Assembly (NCBI GenBank): GCA_002440745.1
Contig: DJVB01000030.1
Location: 62,001 to 126,000 of the forward strand
DNA: 64,000 nucleotides
DNA from: Bacteroidales bacterium UBA6267
GTDB taxonomy: Bacteria; Bacteroidota; Bacteroidia; Bacteroidales; UBA1556
Direction: 5' to 3'
The position numbers and the translations under genes are program-made. Numbering within the stretch: the first letter of the stretch is position 1; every line of letters starts with the position of its first letter. Positions 25,425 to 34,597 of the stretch are shown in pieces. Under the pieces are notes generated by a model. It had not been told where the DNA came from and ran no database searches. It saw only the letters and a program-made list of their open reading frames with translations.

Positions 25425-28400
25425 CTATTGTATAATCAGGTTTTTCTGTACAGTTTGATTGGAACTATTTCTAATTATTATACGGTATAATCCGGGAGCA
25501 AAATTATGATTAATCTGATATTTGGATATATTGGAAAAATGTTCTGAATAAACGATTTTTCCATCAGCGGAGAAAATGTCTAACAAAATATCAGATTGAT
25601 TTTCAGAGAATAAAATCGTGAACTCATGCCTTGAGGGATTTGGAAAAATAGAAACAAAATGATCTGATTTTTCCTGGATTGATAAATCGGAGACAGGATA
25701 GCAGGCTGAAGTGTCAACACAGATATTATCTGTGATAATCACTGCATAATAGCCATTTGCCGTAACGGTAAAGTTTGCCGATGTTGCCCCCGAAATAGGC
25801 ATCATACTGCTGCAATTAATCCATTGATAATTTCCACCAATATGATTGGCACTGAGCACAGGACTGGAATAACTTATCGTGTTATCTATAACAATAACAG
25901 TGAGTTGAATGGTTATCACGCTGTCGCAACCTGCCTGATTTGGAATGGTGTCCAAATAGGTTCCGCTTTGGGTCAGGGTTTTCCCTGATGGGCTGAGATA
26001 AGACCCGCAAGCAACAGGTTGAATTGTGGATGTGGTAGCTTGATTCACAGTGAGTTGAATGGTTATCACGCTGTCGCAACCTGCCTGATTTGGAATGGTG
26101 TCCAAATAGGTTCCGCTTTGGGTCAGGGTTTTCCCTGATGGGCTGAGATAAGACCCGCAAACAACAGGTTGAATTGTGGATGTGGTAGCTTGATTCACAG
26201 TGAGTTGTATGGTTATCATGCTGTCGCAACCTGCCTGATTTGGAATGGTGTCCAAATAGGTTCCGCTTTGGGTCAGGGTTTTCCCTGAAGGGCTGAGATA
26301 AAACCCGCAAACAACAGGTTGAATTGTGGATGTGGTAGCTTGATTCACGGTGAGTTGTATGGTTATCACGCTGTCGCAACCTGCATGATTTGGAATGGTG
26401 TCTAAATAGGTTCCGCTTTGGGTCAGGGTTTTCCCTGATGGGCTGAGATAAGACCAGCAAGCAACAGGTTGAATTGTGGATGTGGTAGCTTGATTCACAG
26501 TGAGTTGAATGGTTATCACGCTGTCGCAACCTGCCTGATTTGGAATAGTGTCAAAATAGATTCCGCTTTGAGTCAATGTTTTCCCTGATGGGCTGAGATA
26601 GGAACCGCAAGCAACAGGTTGAATTGTGGATGTGGTAGCTTGATTCACAGTGAGTTGTATGGTTATCACGCTGTCGCAACCTGCCTGATTTGGAATAGTG
26701 TCCAAATAGGTTCCGCTTTGGGTCAGGGTTTTCCCTGATGGGCTGAGATAAGACCCGCAAGCAACAGGTTGAATTGTGGATGTGGTAGCTTGATTCACGG
26801 TGAGTTGTATGGTTATCACGCTGTCGCAACCTGCATGATTTGGAATGGTGTCCAAATAGGTTCCGCTTTGGTTCAGGGTTTTCCCTGATGGGCTGAGATA
26901 AGACCCGCAAGCAACAGGTTGAATTGTGGATGTGGTAGCTTGATTCACAGTGAGTTGTATGGTTATCACGCTGTCGCAACCTGCCTGATTTGGAATGGTG
27001 TCCAAATAGTTTCCGCTTTGGGTCAGGGTTTTCCCTGATGGGCTGAGATAGGAACCGCAAGCAACAGGTTGAATTATGGAGGTGGTAGAGTTTGAGATGG
27101 TTAACTCAAGAATTAATAAGGAATCGCAGTTTAAACTATTCGGAATCGTGTCGAAATAGGTGCCGGATGTTAGATAAGTTTTTCCGCGCCAACTAAAGGA
27201 ATCACAGCTTGTTGCATAAGTTTTTGAGGACGAAGTGTCTAATAAAACTTGCAAAATGATAACTGAGTCACAACCATTTATTGTTTGGAAGTTTCGGCTG
27301 TAAAACCCTTCCTGACTGATATTGACATTCGCCATGGAATCGAAATAGGAGTAACAACCATGAGCTATTATTGTATCCTTAAAGGATTGATTGATTGTCA
27401 GATTAAACTGAATGATAGAGTCGCAATTGAAGCCAAAGCTAACTGTATCTATATAATTTCCAGACTGATAGACTATTTTTCCTGAAGGAAGTTCAAAGAA
27501 GTCACAGGCGCTTGCAACCACAGTGTCGTATTGGTTCGAGCAGGGAATTGCCGGTCCAAGGTGCAGCACAGCAATATCTTTACCTCCGGCAGCGGTTTTC
27601 TGCACAATAGTTCCGTTAAAATCGAAGTTTGAGTAACTTGTAAAACTTCCAACTGCAACGACTTGTCCGTTTTTAATCGAAATGGAGTTGGTCCAATCCG
27701 TACTTGGTCCTCCAAAAAAATGGTTTTCGATGTAGTTTCCCGAAGTATCTAAATAATTAATAAATCCATCGGAATAGCCGTTGTTTATTGGGGAAACTAA
27801 TGGAATTCCAGGGTCAAAGTCGATGGTGTCGTAGAAGTAGCCCGAAAGAATTAAAAGGGAATCTTCTATAAATAAGCTAGTTACATAATCCCCTTTACCA
27901 CTTTGCCCATTCGATCCAAAACTTCTTGCCCATATTGTGTTAAGGTTGGTATCTGCTTTAAAGACAAAGATATCATAATCGCCATTGGAGGTTAAAGGTA
28001 ATGCCGCGGATGACGGGTCAAAGTCGGCAGTCAGGCGAAAATTACCGGTTGCGTAAACTTTATTGTCCTTGATTTTTACTTTATTAATCTGGTCATCGGA
28101 AAGGCCACCATATTGTTGAGCTTGAAACAAATTTCCATTTTCATCATAAATGGCCAAATAACCGTCATTTCCACCGGTGCTAACTAAATTTACTGTATTG
28201 GTTGATGGGTCGAAATCAGCAGTGTTGCGAAAAAGTCCTCCGGCAATAATTTTATTATCCGGTAAAATTTGAACGGAATTTCCATAATCACTGCTGCTTC
28301 CACCAATTTTAAAAGCCCATTGGAAAATGCCTGAGGTTGAGAACTTTGCTAAAAACGCATCCCGGACTGCCGCTGAAAGTGAGAATACTGCGGTGCTTGG

Positions 28401-30371
28401 GTCAAAGTCGGCAGTTGATCTAAAGTATCCTGTGGCTACAACCGAACCATAACTATCTGATGCTAACTCATAAATGTCATCATTGTTCGATCCCCCGAAT
28501 TTAATTCCCCAAATAAAATCTCCTGCCGGATTGAGTTTAACAATCATTGCATCATTTAAACCGGCAGAAGTTTCTAACTGTGTATTTGTTCCGATATCTA
28601 AATCGATAGTTTCATAAAAACTTCCTCCTGCTAAAATATTTCCCTGATAATCAATAGTTAAACTGTTGATAAAACTGTTTCCGGTTCCGGAAAAAACCTT
28701 TGACCATATCAATCCACCTGATGAATTATATTTCGCTATAAAACCAGAGGTGAATTCACCAGCGTCTATTGTATTATTTTGATTTTGAGCATCGAAGGAT
28801 ACTTCCCCTTTTATGGAGCCCCCAACGTAATAATTGCCAGATTGATCATGAATCACAATTTTGGCATCATCATCACCACCTAAATGATCCACCACATAAC
28901 TGTGATTTTGGTAGCTGTTGTTGCTTTTATCATAAATTACCACAACAGAAGAAGAAGAATTATTATATGCATAGGCGAATGATGAATCTTGACCTAAATC
29001 CATATCCACAGTCTTTGTAATGCTTCCAACTGCAATGATTTTATTGTTTTGTATGAAGGTTGAGTTGATTTTTTCGGTGCTAATACCTTGAGTTGAAAAT
29101 GCCCAATCAAAAGCACCTGTACTATCGTAAGAGGCTATGAAGCCATCACCGGAAACGGGTGTTAATGTGAAAGTTGCTGCTGAGGGATCCATATCAAAAC
29201 CGCTGAAAATATATCCGCAGATAAACAGATTTTCTTGGTTGTCGGAAGAAAGATGATAGGGATAATCTGCTGAGCTGCTGCCCATGCCAAATCCCCAAAC
29301 TAAATTGAAGGTTGGTGTATATTTCGCTAAAAAGATGTCTTTATTGCCCGATGAAGTAATGGGTGAATTTCCTGCGCCCGGTTGTAAATCTGTGGAATAC
29401 ATAAAGGTGCCTGTCAGAAAAATGTTACCTGAACTTTGGCGCTCTAATCCGACTAAAAGATCTTCGTAAATACCTCCAAATGAGGTTGATCGAATATGAT
29501 TTCCGTTTTGGTCGTATTCTATTAGAAATACATCAGTGTTCCCTGCGGAGGTTAGAGTTTGAGTTGAAGATGATGGGTCGGCGTCAATACTATTGCTGAA
29601 CTGACCGGCAACTACAAAACTGCCGTCATTCTTTACGTCCATATCCGAAACCCAGCCCGGCAATCCTGAACCCGGAAGTGTAAAACTCCAAAGGTATTGA
29701 CCGTTTGAGTTGAGCTTTACAACAAAAGGGTCTTGAAACGTTCCGGTTGCAATTCCCCAAGAAACTCCTATGCCCGGGTCAAAATCGGCTGAGTCGCTAA
29801 AAGCTCCTGCAACGTATATATTATTCGCTCCGTCGATGCCCAAGGAGGTTGCGCCGTCCACACTGTTTCCTCCAAGTTGTGCTGCCCAAATTAGTGAACC
29901 TTGATTGGAATATTTTGCCACAAACGCATCACCATTATTATAAGTGAAGGAGTTCATTATTAAATTGTTGGAGCTCGGATCAAAATCTATTTCTCCCACA
30001 AAACTTCCACAAATAAGGATGTCGCCGTTTCCATCAATTGCTATCTGCCGCCCTTCGTTTCCGCTCGAACTGCCTGTTAATCTTTTAGCCCATTGGACTT
30101 GCAAATTGCTGTCGTAGCAAGCGAGGTAAATATGCTCGGTAGTGGTATTGCTACTCAAAATCATTTTTTGCGGACTTGGGTCGAAATCTAAAATTCCACC
30201 CCCTTTTCCTATAACGTAAATATTTCCTGAATTGTCGGTTGTTACAGCTAATGCTTCATCGTCGTCACCAATCCCATCTCCATAAGTATCAACCTTTTGA
30301 AGACTATGTAATTGACAGAAAACTAATGTGTTGAGAAAAATTGCAAAAAATATCAGAATGAATCTTTTCAT
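25425..30371 (-). CDS. Secreted beta-propeller (SBBP-like) protein with 50-residue repeats and T9SS type A sorting domain
   Basis: A 1648-residue protein. Residues 1-20 are a signal peptide (ILIFFAIFLNTLVFC). Residues about 25-960 hold many propeller-like repeats of about 45-60 residues carrying FDPS, AKYNSSG and IWAxxFGG cores, typical of SBBP or delta-60 repeat proteins. Residues about 970-1490 contain repeats with a conserved GCDSVI(T/I)IQLT core; the last eight are near identical and 50 residues long. A short Ig-like segment (YQWINCSSMM) and a type A sorting domain (SIFPNPSRHEFTI, GLYRIII) close the protein. It is presumably exported and surface-attached by T9SS; no enzymatic motif was recognised. 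Confidence 0.92.
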   Translation of the reverse strand: MKRFILIFFAIFLNTLVFCQLHSLQKVDTYGDGIGDDDEALAVTTDNSGNIYVIGKGGGILDFDPSPQKMILSSNTTTEHIYLACYDSNLQVQWAKRLTGSSSGNEGRQIAIDGNGDILICGSFVGEIDFDPSSNNLIMNSFTYNNGDAFVAKYSNQGSLIWAAQLGGNSVDGATSLGIDGANNIYVAGAFSDSADFDPGIGVSWGIATGTFQDPFVVKLNSNGQYLWSFTLPGSGLPGWVSDMDVKNDGSFVVAGQFSNSIDADPSSSTQTLTSAGNTDVFLIEYDQNGNHIRSTSFGGIYEDLLVGLERQSSGNIFLTGTFMYSTDLQPGAGNSPITSSGNKDIFLAKYTPTFNLVWGFGMGSSSADYPYHLSSDNQENLFICGYIFSGFDMDPSAATFTLTPVSGDGFIASYDSTGAFDWAFSTQGISTEKINSTFIQNNKIIAVGSITKTVDMDLGQDSSFAYAYNNSSSSVVVIYDKSNNSYQNHSYVVDHLGGDDDAKIVIHDQSGNYYVGGSIKGEVSFDAQNQNNTIDAGEFTSGFIAKYNSSGGLIWSKVFSGTGNSFINSLTIDYQGNILAGGSFYETIDLDIGTNTQLETSAGLNDAMIVKLNPAGDFIWGIKFGGSNNDDIYELASDSYGSVVATGYFRSTADFDPSTAVFSLSAAVRDAFLAKFSTSGIFQWAFKIGGSSSDYGNSVQILPDNKIIAGGLFRNTADFDPSTNTVNLVSTGGNDGYLAIYDENGNLFQAQQYGGLSDDQINKVKIKDNKVYATGNFRLTADFDPSSAALPLTSNGDYDIFVFKADTNLNTIWARSFGSNGQSGKGDYVTSLFIEDSLLILSGYFYDTIDFDPGIPLVSPINNGYSDGFINYLDTSGNYIENHFFGGPSTDWTNSISIKNGQVVAVGSFTSYSNFDFNGTIVQKTAAGGKDIAVLHLGPAIPCSNQYDTVVASACDFFELPSGKIVYQSGNYIDTVSFGFNCDSIIQFNLTINQSFKDTIIAHGCYSYFDSMANVNISQEGFYSRNFQTINGCDSVIILQVLLDTSSSKTYATSCDSFSWRGKTYLTSGTYFDTIPNSLNCDSLLILELTISNSTTSIIQPVACGSYLSPSGKTLTQSGNYLDTIPNQAGCDSVITIQLTVNQATTSTIQPVACGSYLSPSGKTLNQSGTYLDTIPNHAGCDSVITIQLTVNQATTSTIQPVACGSYLSPSGKTLTQSGTYLDTIPNQAGCDSVITIQLTVNQATTSTIQPVACGSYLSPSGKTLTQSGIYFDTIPNQAGCDSVITIQLTVNQATTSTIQPVACWSYLSPSGKTLTQSGTYLDTIPNHAGCDSVITIQLTVNQATTSTIQPVVCGFYLSPSGKTLTQSGTYLDTIPNQAGCDSMITIQLTVNQATTSTIQPVVCGSYLSPSGKTLTQSGTYLDTIPNQAGCDSVITIQLTVNQATTSTIQPVACGSYLSPSGKTLTQSGTYLDTIPNQAGCDSVITIQLTVIVIDNTISYSSPVLSANHIGGNYQWINCSSMMPISGATSANFTVTANGYYAVIITDNICVDTSACYPVSDLSIQEKSDHFVSIFPNPSRHEFTILFSENQSDILLDIFSADGKIVYSEHFSNISKYQINHNFAPGLYRIIIRNSSNQTVQKNLIIQ
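25891..27090 (-). repeat. Eight near-identical 150-bp coding repeats
   Basis: TGATTCAC marks recur at 26041, 26191, 26341, 26491, 26641, 26791 and 26941, exactly 150 bases apart, with a further unit at each end. Each unit encodes 50 residues ending in GCDSVITIQLTV. Units differ at only a few positions, several of them shared between non-adjacent units. Confidence 0.95.
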
Positions 30372-30732
30372 GTAAAAAATGGTTTAAACGGTGAAAATCT
30401 AACATTTGCGAAATTATAACTTGATTTCTTTCCTTTGAGAAAAACTTGTGTTAAATAGTTCACAAATGAGGTTTAATTTGAAAGATTTGTCAAAAATTCG
30501 GCAAGAGTCAGTAGGTGCAATTTAGTAATCAAGATAAATCGGGACAGGTTGTATGCTGGTTAGCATTTGTATTCGTTATTATCTGAATCGCAAAGAATAA
30601 AACTTTGAAATGCTTTAATCTGATGAGGTCCTTGTTCAAACTTAAGATTGTCGGTTATGTGATTAGGAATGATAATCTGAGAAATGGCTCTTTCACCAAA
30701 TTCCTGAAGGAGTTTATCATATTAAAATGCCA
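30372..30732. other. Intergenic region without a supported gene
   Basis: AT-rich, with short open frames that show no family resemblance. TAATTTCG, read on the minus strand near 30411, is a one-mismatch -7 element for the propeller gene. Nothing else was recognised. Confidence 0.4.
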
Positions 30733-31563
30733 TTATTCTTTTAATTTTTTAATGTTTGGATTCATTGCCAACGACTTCATTTGGCTGATAGCTGTTTGAT
30801 TTAGTTTAATCAATCTTTCGGATTGTGGTAATTCCATTTTTATAAATTCAGCATTCAAACTTTCCAAATTAGCCAATACTAAAAGCTGTTCAATTGTTGC
30901 GTAATCTCTTATGTTTCCGTCCAATTGAGGATTTTTATCTCTCCATTGCTTGGCAGTTTTGCCAAATAGAGCCACATTCAACACATCGGCTTCATTGGCG
31001 TAAATTATAATCACTTGCTCTCTTTTTAAATTAGCCGGGATGATATTTTCTTTAATCGCATCGGTATGAATACGGTAATTGATTTTAGCTAAGGTGCGGT
31101 TGATGTTCCAATTGAGTTTAAGTCGGTCGTTTTCATCTGCTTTTAGGCGTTGAAATTCCCTAATTAAAAATAATTTAAAAGGTGCACTAATTGCCGAACC
31201 AAATTCAAAAGCAATATCTTTATGAGCATAAGTGCCGCCATACTTTCCTTTTCTTACTATAAAGCCAATGGCATTGGTTTTCTCTATCCATTCTGACACG
31301 CTTAATACAAAGGAGTTCAAGCCTGCTTGGGTTTTAAAGTGGTCGAATTCGACCACTTTAAAATCAGGATTATTCATTTGTTCCCAAGTGCCTAAAAATT
31401 CTAATGTATATCTATTTCTTATCCAGTTTTTTATGATATCCGCTGCTCGGCTTTCATTTTCTTTGGCATTTGCCATATCGGTTATACAGATAAAGTCTCT
31501 ATCATTATCAGAAATAACCTGAACGGGAACATTTTGTACTACTATTGACTTTTGTTTTGCCAT
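30733..31563 (-). CDS. KilA-N domain protein
   Basis: A 276-residue protein of the KilA-N type common on phages and in Bacteroidota restriction loci. The KilA-N core covers about residues 15-140: ICITDMANAKE, WIRNRYTLEFLGTWE, VEFDHFKTQAGLNSF, WIEKTNAIGFIVRKGKYGGTYAHKDIAFEFGS. The rest is helical, including YRIHTDAIKENIIPA and a region with NVALFGKTAKQWR. KilA-N is a DNA-binding domain; the role of these stand-alone proteins is not established. It follows a collapsed type III methylase gene by 79 bases, the place where such proteins are often found in intact type III restriction operons. A perfect 32-bp palindrome lies inside its coding sequence. Confidence 0.88.
   Translation of the reverse strand: MAKQKSIVVQNVPVQVISDNDRDFICITDMANAKENESRAADIIKNWIRNRYTLEFLGTWEQMNNPDFKVVEFDHFKTQAGLNSFVLSVSEWIEKTNAIGFIVRKGKYGGTYAHKDIAFEFGSAISAPFKLFLIREFQRLKADENDRLKLNWNINRTLAKINYRIHTDAIKENIIPANLKREQVIIIYANEADVLNVALFGKTAKQWRDKNPQLDGNIRDYATIEQLLVLANLESLNAEFIKMELPQSERLIKLNQTAISQMKSLAMNPNIKKLKE
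31332..31363. repeat. Perfect 32-bp palindrome inside the KilA-N gene
   Basis: Sixteen bases (31332-31347, ending GTGGTCGAA) are followed without spacer by their exact reverse complement (31348-31363). The centre is GAATTC. On the minus strand it encodes FKVVEFDHFK, part of the conserved KilA-N core, so codon choice has produced or kept the symmetry. Confidence 0.97.
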
Positions 31564-31642
31564 TTTTGTTTTTTAATTAATCCTTTTTCGTTGTGTTTTA
31601 ATTTATTTAAACGTGTCGAATTCGGTACGGTTAACTCATGAA

Positions 31643-31885
31643 TTAAAGTCCATAAAAATCTTTAGTCACCCTTTTCTCCTCTTCACTACCGGCAAAGTCG
31701 GCATCATTGAGCGAAATAAAATTTACAACCAATTGGTTTTTGTCCAATAGTACGCAAAGGTGTTGTTTCTGCTCGGTAAGGCTTAGGGCTTTGTTCAACA
31801 CCACCCATTTTCTCAATTCTCCGTTGTCTGTCAAGAAGTTGGGTTCTTTCTTGAGCTGATGCTCTAATATTGTGTACAGTTTCAT
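31643..31885 (-). pseudogene. Internally deleted type III restriction methylase (Mod) remnant
   Basis: An 80-codon open frame. Its first 33 residues (KLYTILEHQLKKEPNFLTD, KWVVLNKA) look like the N-terminus of COG2189 type III DNA methyltransferases. The remainder (LDKNQLVVNFISLNDADF, EEEKRVTKDFYGL) looks like the extreme C-terminus of the same family. The catalytic centre (DPPY and the SAM-binding motif) is missing, so several hundred codons seem to have been lost in frame. The KilA-N gene next to it fits a former type III restriction locus. Family assignment is from recalled resemblance of both ends and is less sure for the C-terminal part. Confidence 0.6.
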
Positions 31886-32115
31886 TTATATCAAACCCTA
31901 AAAATTTAGGTTTCAAAAATACATTTTTTATTAGTTAATCCTTCTGTTTTCCATAATTCTTGTAAACGTGTTTTTAAGTGTGTTGGGTGAAATTGGCAGG
32001 GTAGGTATATAAACAGCTCTTTTACAAGTTGAATTATCTGTTTATTTATTAAGGCTTTAAATGTACTGTTTTGTATTTAAAAACGAATCCTAATCTACAA
32101 ATCACGGTTGTTTTT

Positions 32116-33144
32116 TCACGACCCCATCAACTTTTTTGTGCTGAGCAATCCGCAGGCAGCGTCAATATCCTGACCCCGTGAAGCGCGAATCGTGGTCAAA
32201 ATGCCTTTTCGTTCAAGTTGTTCTTTAAATGTGTTGATGGAAAGGTCGGATGTTGTTCCAAATCTTGTGTCGGGAATAGCGTGGAAGCGAATGAGATTCA
32301 CTCTACATCTTAGTCCGTTAAGCAATCGAGCAATGGCTTTCACGTGAGCCGGACTGTGGTTTATTCCTTCAAAAACGATATATTCAAAACTAACACGGCG
32401 TTGTCCTTGCCAAGAATATTTCTTCAGGGTTTCCACAATTTTAGATATAGGGTAGGGCTTTTGTGCAGGCATAAAGGTTATGCGTTCTTCATCAAAAGGA
32501 CTGTGCATGCTAATGGCTAAATGGCAATCCGATTCGTCTAAAAACTTAATCATATTTGGAATCACCCCAACGGAGCTGACATTTATTCGCCGAGGACTCA
32601 TGGCATATCCCCAATCGGCTGTGAGAATTTCTAAACTCGTTTTCACGGCTTCCCAATTGTCCAACGGTTCTCCCATGCCCATATAAACGATATTTGTCAC
32701 TTTGTCCACTTCCGGCAAGCTAAACAGCTGGTTTACAATCTCCCCGGCTGTTAATTGGTCATGAAATTTCATCTTTCCGGTAGCGCAAAATTCACAACCC
32801 ATTTTGCAGCCAACTTGCGAAGAAACGCAAAGGGTACTGCGGGTTTTTTCAGGAATATATGCTGCTTCTATGAACCTTCCGGAATTGGTTTGATAAAGAT
32901 ATTTCTTCGTTCCATCCTGCGACTCCTGAACCGAAACGGGCTGACTACGTCCAATAAAAAAGTGATTTTCCAATATTTGTCGGTTGGCAATGGAAATATT
33001 GGCCATAAGGTCGAAGCTGATCACGTGTTTTTGGTAAAGCCATTGAGTAATTTGCTTTGCCACAAAGGGTTTCATTTCGAATGCTTTTATGGCCTCTGAA
33101 ATTTCCGCTAAGGTTTTTCCGAATATATTTGTTTTTTGTTCCAT
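32116..33144 (-). CDS. rlmN: Dual-specificity 23S rRNA/tRNA adenine-C2 methyltransferase RlmN
   Basis: A 342-residue radical-SAM enzyme that methylates C2 of A2503 in 23S rRNA and A37 in some tRNAs. The radical SAM cluster motif CKMGCEFCATG is at about residues 113-123. The N-terminal RNA-binding region (QITQWLYQKH), the GMGEPLDNW motif and the C-terminal catalytic Cys region (RGQDIDAACGLL) are present, so the enzyme looks complete. Its ATG overlaps the stop codon of the upstream methyltransferase by one base (TAATG), making it the last gene of a translationally coupled four-gene operon. Confidence 0.95.
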   Translation of the reverse strand: MEQKTNIFGKTLAEISEAIKAFEMKPFVAKQITQWLYQKHVISFDLMANISIANRQILENHFFIGRSQPVSVQESQDGTKKYLYQTNSGRFIEAAYIPEKTRSTLCVSSQVGCKMGCEFCATGKMKFHDQLTAGEIVNQLFSLPEVDKVTNIVYMGMGEPLDNWEAVKTSLEILTADWGYAMSPRRINVSSVGVIPNMIKFLDESDCHLAISMHSPFDEERITFMPAQKPYPISKIVETLKKYSWQGQRRVSFEYIVFEGINHSPAHVKAIARLLNGLRCRVNLIRFHAIPDTRFGTTSDLSINTFKEQLERKGILTTIRASRGQDIDAACGLLSTKKLMGS

Positions 33145-33890
33145 TAGTTATTTTCTCCAACTACGATTGCCGAAATCCCGATTCTATTTATCAATATTTT
33201 ATCGATTAATTTAAATGCAGGCACAAGTTTGTCGTAGAGTTTCATTTGCCCTTCGGGAATGGTTTTCTTACGCAAAATAGCTCCGCTGAACCACCAGCCG
33301 AAAATGGCAAAAAAGTTAAAATATTGACGATGAATTATTTTAAGGTTATTCTTCGTAAAAAGTGATGAAAGGGAATTCAAGGTGTAACGGCGATAGTGCT
33401 CTAATTCTTTATCAAATTGATTATAAAGGGATTGATAGGCAGGTACTAAAATCACTAATTTGCCGCCTTTCTTCAGTAATTTTTTACAATTGGCAATTGC
33501 TGTCAAATCGTCTTTTACGTGCTCCACAATGTTTAGCGCAAAAATGCTGTCGAATTTCCCAAAAAGCTCCGAATGTTTTTGACTAAAATCCGGGTCCACA
33601 ATGTCAATGTTTAGAATATCAGAAACATCCTCATGAAAATGATCGGCCAAATAGCTGCAATAATTATCACGAATATCGCTTACCGTGATTTTCTGTCCAT
33701 TTTTAACAAATTGTGCACTGATATTTCCGATGCCGCTGCCAATTTCAAGGATATTTCCATTACACCACGGGGCAATAGTTTCATACATCCACCGATTGAA
33801 ATTTTCTGCCTGTGAAATGGCTTCTAAAGTTTCAAGTCCTTCTTCATCAATGGGTTTGAATTCAAAACTATCGGTTTCTATTTTTTCCAT
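33144..33890 (-). CDS. Class I SAM-dependent methyltransferase
   Basis: A 248-residue methyltransferase. Motif I is ILEIGSGIGNISAQF at about residues 50-64, followed by the acidic VSDIRDNYC strand. Motif IV-like FALNIVEHVKDD and the post-motif LLKKGGKLVILVPAY are clear. It resembles methyltransferases that accompany GT2 enzymes in cell-surface glycan or lipid synthesis; the substrate is unknown. It overlaps the GT2 gene by 13 bases upstream and rlmN by one base downstream. Confidence 0.88.
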   Translation of the reverse strand: MEKIETDSFEFKPIDEEGLETLEAISQAENFNRWMYETIAPWCNGNILEIGSGIGNISAQFVKNGQKITVSDIRDNYCSYLADHFHEDVSDILNIDIVDPDFSQKHSELFGKFDSIFALNIVEHVKDDLTAIANCKKLLKKGGKLVILVPAYQSLYNQFDKELEHYRRYTLNSLSSLFTKNNLKIIHRQYFNFFAIFGWWFSGAILRKKTIPEGQMKLYDKLVPAFKLIDKILINRIGISAIVVGENN

Positions 33891-34597
33891 ATATTATATT
33901 TCAAAATGCAATAGATAGCGCGAAATCCATCACGCCAGCCAATTTTTTTTCCGTCTTCAAAGGTCCTTCCATAATAGGCAATCCCAACTTCATAGATGCG
34001 AATTCCTTTTACACGACTTATTTTCGCCGTGACTTCCGGTTCAAAACCAAATCTGTTTTCTCTTAGGTTTAAACCCTGAATAATATCCGTTCTAAAAAGT
34101 TTATAACATGTTTCCATATCCGTAAGATTCAGATTGGTGAACATGTTGGAAAGTGAAGTCAGAAATTTATTGCCGATGGAATGCCAGAAAAACAGAATTC
34201 TGTGGGGCTTTCCACCTTCAAATCTGGACCCGTAAACCACGTCGGCAAATCCGTCAACCACCGGTTGCAAAAGCGCATTATAATCTTTTGGGTCGTATTC
34301 TAAATCTGCATCCTGAATGATGAGATATTCTCCTGTTGCGTGGGCTATTCCGGTATGCAATGCCGCTCCTTTTCCTTTATTCACCTCATGATGAAATAGT
34401 TGAATATCGTCATTGGGGTGATTGGTTTTGTATGCCTCCAACACATTGGCTGTATTATCTTTTGAACAGTCATTTACAATGATAAGTTCCTTACGAATAT
34501 CACCTAATAACTTCACTTCCAATACTTTGTCCAAAATCAAGTGGACGCTTTTCTCTTCGTTGTAAACCGGTATTACAATGGATAACTTATTTATCAT
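33878..34597 (-). CDS. Family 2 glycosyltransferase (dolichol-phosphate mannose synthase-like)
   Basis: A 239-residue GT-A fold enzyme. The N-terminus LSIVIPVYNEEKSVHLIL, the LIIVNDCSKDNT strand and the metal-binding QDADLEYDPKDY are all intact. KGKGAALHTGI and YGSRFEGG match polyprenyl-phosphate sugar synthases. No C-terminal membrane helices are present, as in soluble Dpm1-like enzymes. It probably makes a polyprenyl-phosphate-linked sugar, which would be the donor for the GT39-type transferase encoded directly upstream (one-base overlap). Confidence 0.9.
   Translation of the reverse strand: MINKLSIVIPVYNEEKSVHLILDKVLEVKLLGDIRKELIIVNDCSKDNTANVLEAYKTNHPNDDIQLFHHEVNKGKGAALHTGIAHATGEYLIIQDADLEYDPKDYNALLQPVVDGFADVVYGSRFEGGKPHRILFFWHSIGNKFLTSLSNMFTNLNLTDMETCYKLFRTDIIQGLNLRENRFGFEPEVTAKISRVKGIRIYEVGIAYYGRTFEDGKKIGWRDGFRAIYCILKYNIWKK

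Noticed and set aside
25882..27060. Two long arginine/histidine-rich open frames on the minus strand within the 150-bp repeats
   Set aside because: They are shadow frames of the repeat. The period is a multiple of three, so any frame open in one unit stays open in all, and the propeller protein frame is clearly the coded one.
25891..27090. Regularly spaced repeats that might suggest a CRISPR array
   Set aside because: The whole 150-bp unit is repeated without unique spacers, it lies within a coding frame and there are no cas genes.
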